DNA of 7,541 nucleotides from CBDVBL01 sp965555375 (GTDB lineage: Bacteria; Zixibacteria; MSB-5A5; UBA10806), in assembly GCA_965555375.1 (NCBI GenBank), contig CBEWDL010000154.1, positions 1-7,541 of the forward strand. The letters run 5' to 3'. This document shows positions 6,796 to 7,541 of this stretch, piece after piece. The stretch's first letter is position 1, and every line of letters begins with the position of its first letter. The translations under genes were made by a program, and so were the position numbers. A model generated the notes under the pieces. That model was not told the origin of the DNA. It worked only from the letters and a program-made list of their open reading frames with translations, and did no database searches.

Positions 6796-7541
6796 ATGAA
6801 AATTCTAATAATCGACGAGGAATTTCCGTTTCCTCTCAATACCGGTAAGCGTATTCGGAGCTTTAACCTGGCCAAGGCTTTGACGGGTTTTCATGATGTT
6901 TCGTATCTGGCCTATGGTATGACCGGTTCCGACGCATTCCGTTTTTTGCGGGAAAACAAGATTACGCCGTTTCCCGTAGATCCACCGCATAGGCGAAAAA
7001 GCGGAACAGGATTCTATTTCAGACTATTGCTTAATCTGGTTTCCCCGTTGCCCTATATTGTAACGAGTCATTACTCAAAGGCATTCAAAGAGAGACTGGG
7101 AAAACTTTTGAAGGGGGATACATATGACATCGTCATCTGCGAGTGGACTCCGTATGCGATTTTTTTGAGGGATCTTCCGGAGGTCAAAAAGATTATTGTC
7201 GCCCATAATATAGAATCGCGGATCTGGCAGCGTTATCAATCCGAAGAAAAAAACCCCTTAAAAAGATTGTATATCGCAATCCAGCATAAAAGGGTCGAAA
7301 GGTTTGAGAGAAAATGTTTCCACTGGGGTGATGGCGCCACGGCAGTCAGCGAAAGCGAGGCGCTTCAGATAAAAAATTATGGAGTAGGCTACCCGGTGGA
7401 AGTCATCGAAAATGGCGTCGACGTTGAATATTTCAGCCCCTGGGAAGACGATATCGATCCCGACATGCTGGTATTCACGGGATCGATGGACTGGCGTCCC
7501 AACCAGGATGCCGTCGACTATTTCGTCACCGAGATACTTCC
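6796..7541 (+). CDS. Family 4 glycosyltransferase, exosortase-locus type (3' partial)
   Basis: The N-terminal 248 residues of a GT-B glycosyltransferase are present, with the frame open to the window edge. The start MKILIIDEEFPFPLNTGKR and RIRSFNLAKAL (19-29) match the pattern of sugar transferases that accompany exosortase/PEP-CTERM (EpsH-type) exopolysaccharide loci, in which a Pro-rich, Gly-Lys-containing loop follows strand 1. HNIES (137-141), VSESE (184-188), IENGVDVEYF (204-213) and the start of the donor-binding half, VFTGSMDWRPNQDAV (226-240), follow the same family order. The E-x7-E donor motif would lie beyond the window. The ATG at 6796 is the first possible start after an in-frame TAA at 6769-6771. 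It has no Shine-Dalgarno. A 217-bp gap and a possible own promoter separate it from CapK2, so it may form a separate transcription unit. Sugar specificity is unknown. Confidence 0.88.
   Translation, partial: MKILIIDEEFPFPLNTGKRIRSFNLAKALTGFHDVSYLAYGMTGSDAFRFLRENKITPFPVDPPHRRKSGTGFYFRLLLNLVSPLPYIVTSHYSKAFKERLGKLLKGDTYDIVICEWTPYAIFLRDLPEVKKIIVAHNIESRIWQRYQSEEKNPLKRLYIAIQHKRVERFERKCFHWGDGATAVSESEALQIKNYGVGYPVEVIENGVDVEYFSPWEDDIDPDMLVFTGSMDWRPNQDAVDYFVTEIL

Noticed and set aside
1..7541. CRISPR arrays, tRNA or rRNA genes, insertion sequences.
   Set aside because: No regularly spaced repeats, RNA gene signatures, transposase genes or terminal inverted repeats were seen.

Overview
This window is part of an exopolysaccharide, capsule or O-antigen type biosynthesis locus from a bacterium. 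It holds six protein genes, two of them cut by the window edges. The products are a polytopic O-antigen ligase/polymerase-like protein (2-1207, +, 5' end missing), a family-4 glycosyltransferase on the opposite strand (1241-2431, -), a PaaK/CapK-type adenylate-forming enzyme (2962-4302, +), a membrane-anchored SGNH-hydrolase-like protein with a degenerate active site (4422-5156, +), a second, divergent CapK-type enzyme (5208-6578, +), and the first two thirds of another family-4 glycosyltransferase (6796-7541, +, 3' end missing). The last resembles the sugar transferases associated with exosortase/PEP-CTERM (EpsH-type) loci. That resemblance and the ligase suggest a Gram-negative environmental bacterium, but the sequence alone does not fix the phylum.

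Layout. The ligase-like gene and the minus-strand glycosyltransferase converge with only 33 bp between their stop codons and no convincing terminator. A 530-bp non-coding interval (2432-2961) separates the minus-strand glycosyltransferase from the plus-strand block. It holds the best promoter in the window (TTGACA, 17 bp, TATATT at 2668-2696), which would give the first CapK gene a leader of about 260 nt with alternative base-pairing possibilities. Gaps of 119 and 51 bp then separate CapK1, the SGNH-like gene and CapK2, consistent with one operon. A 217-bp gap precedes the last glycosyltransferase, which has a possible promoter of its own almost touching its start codon.

How the genes may work together (inference). 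The glycosyltransferases add sugars to a lipid-linked repeat unit, and the ligase/polymerase-like protein acts on finished or growing chains at the periplasmic face. The CapK - SGNH-like - CapK triplet looks like a module that activates carboxylic acids as adenylates in the cytoplasm and decorates the glycan, with the SGNH-like protein facing the periplasm. The most unusual point is that the SGNH-like protein keeps the family framework and the C-terminal Asp/His, but reads Gly-Thr-Gln where Gly-Asp-Ser is expected. One deleted base and one inserted base, seven bases apart, would account exactly for that change.
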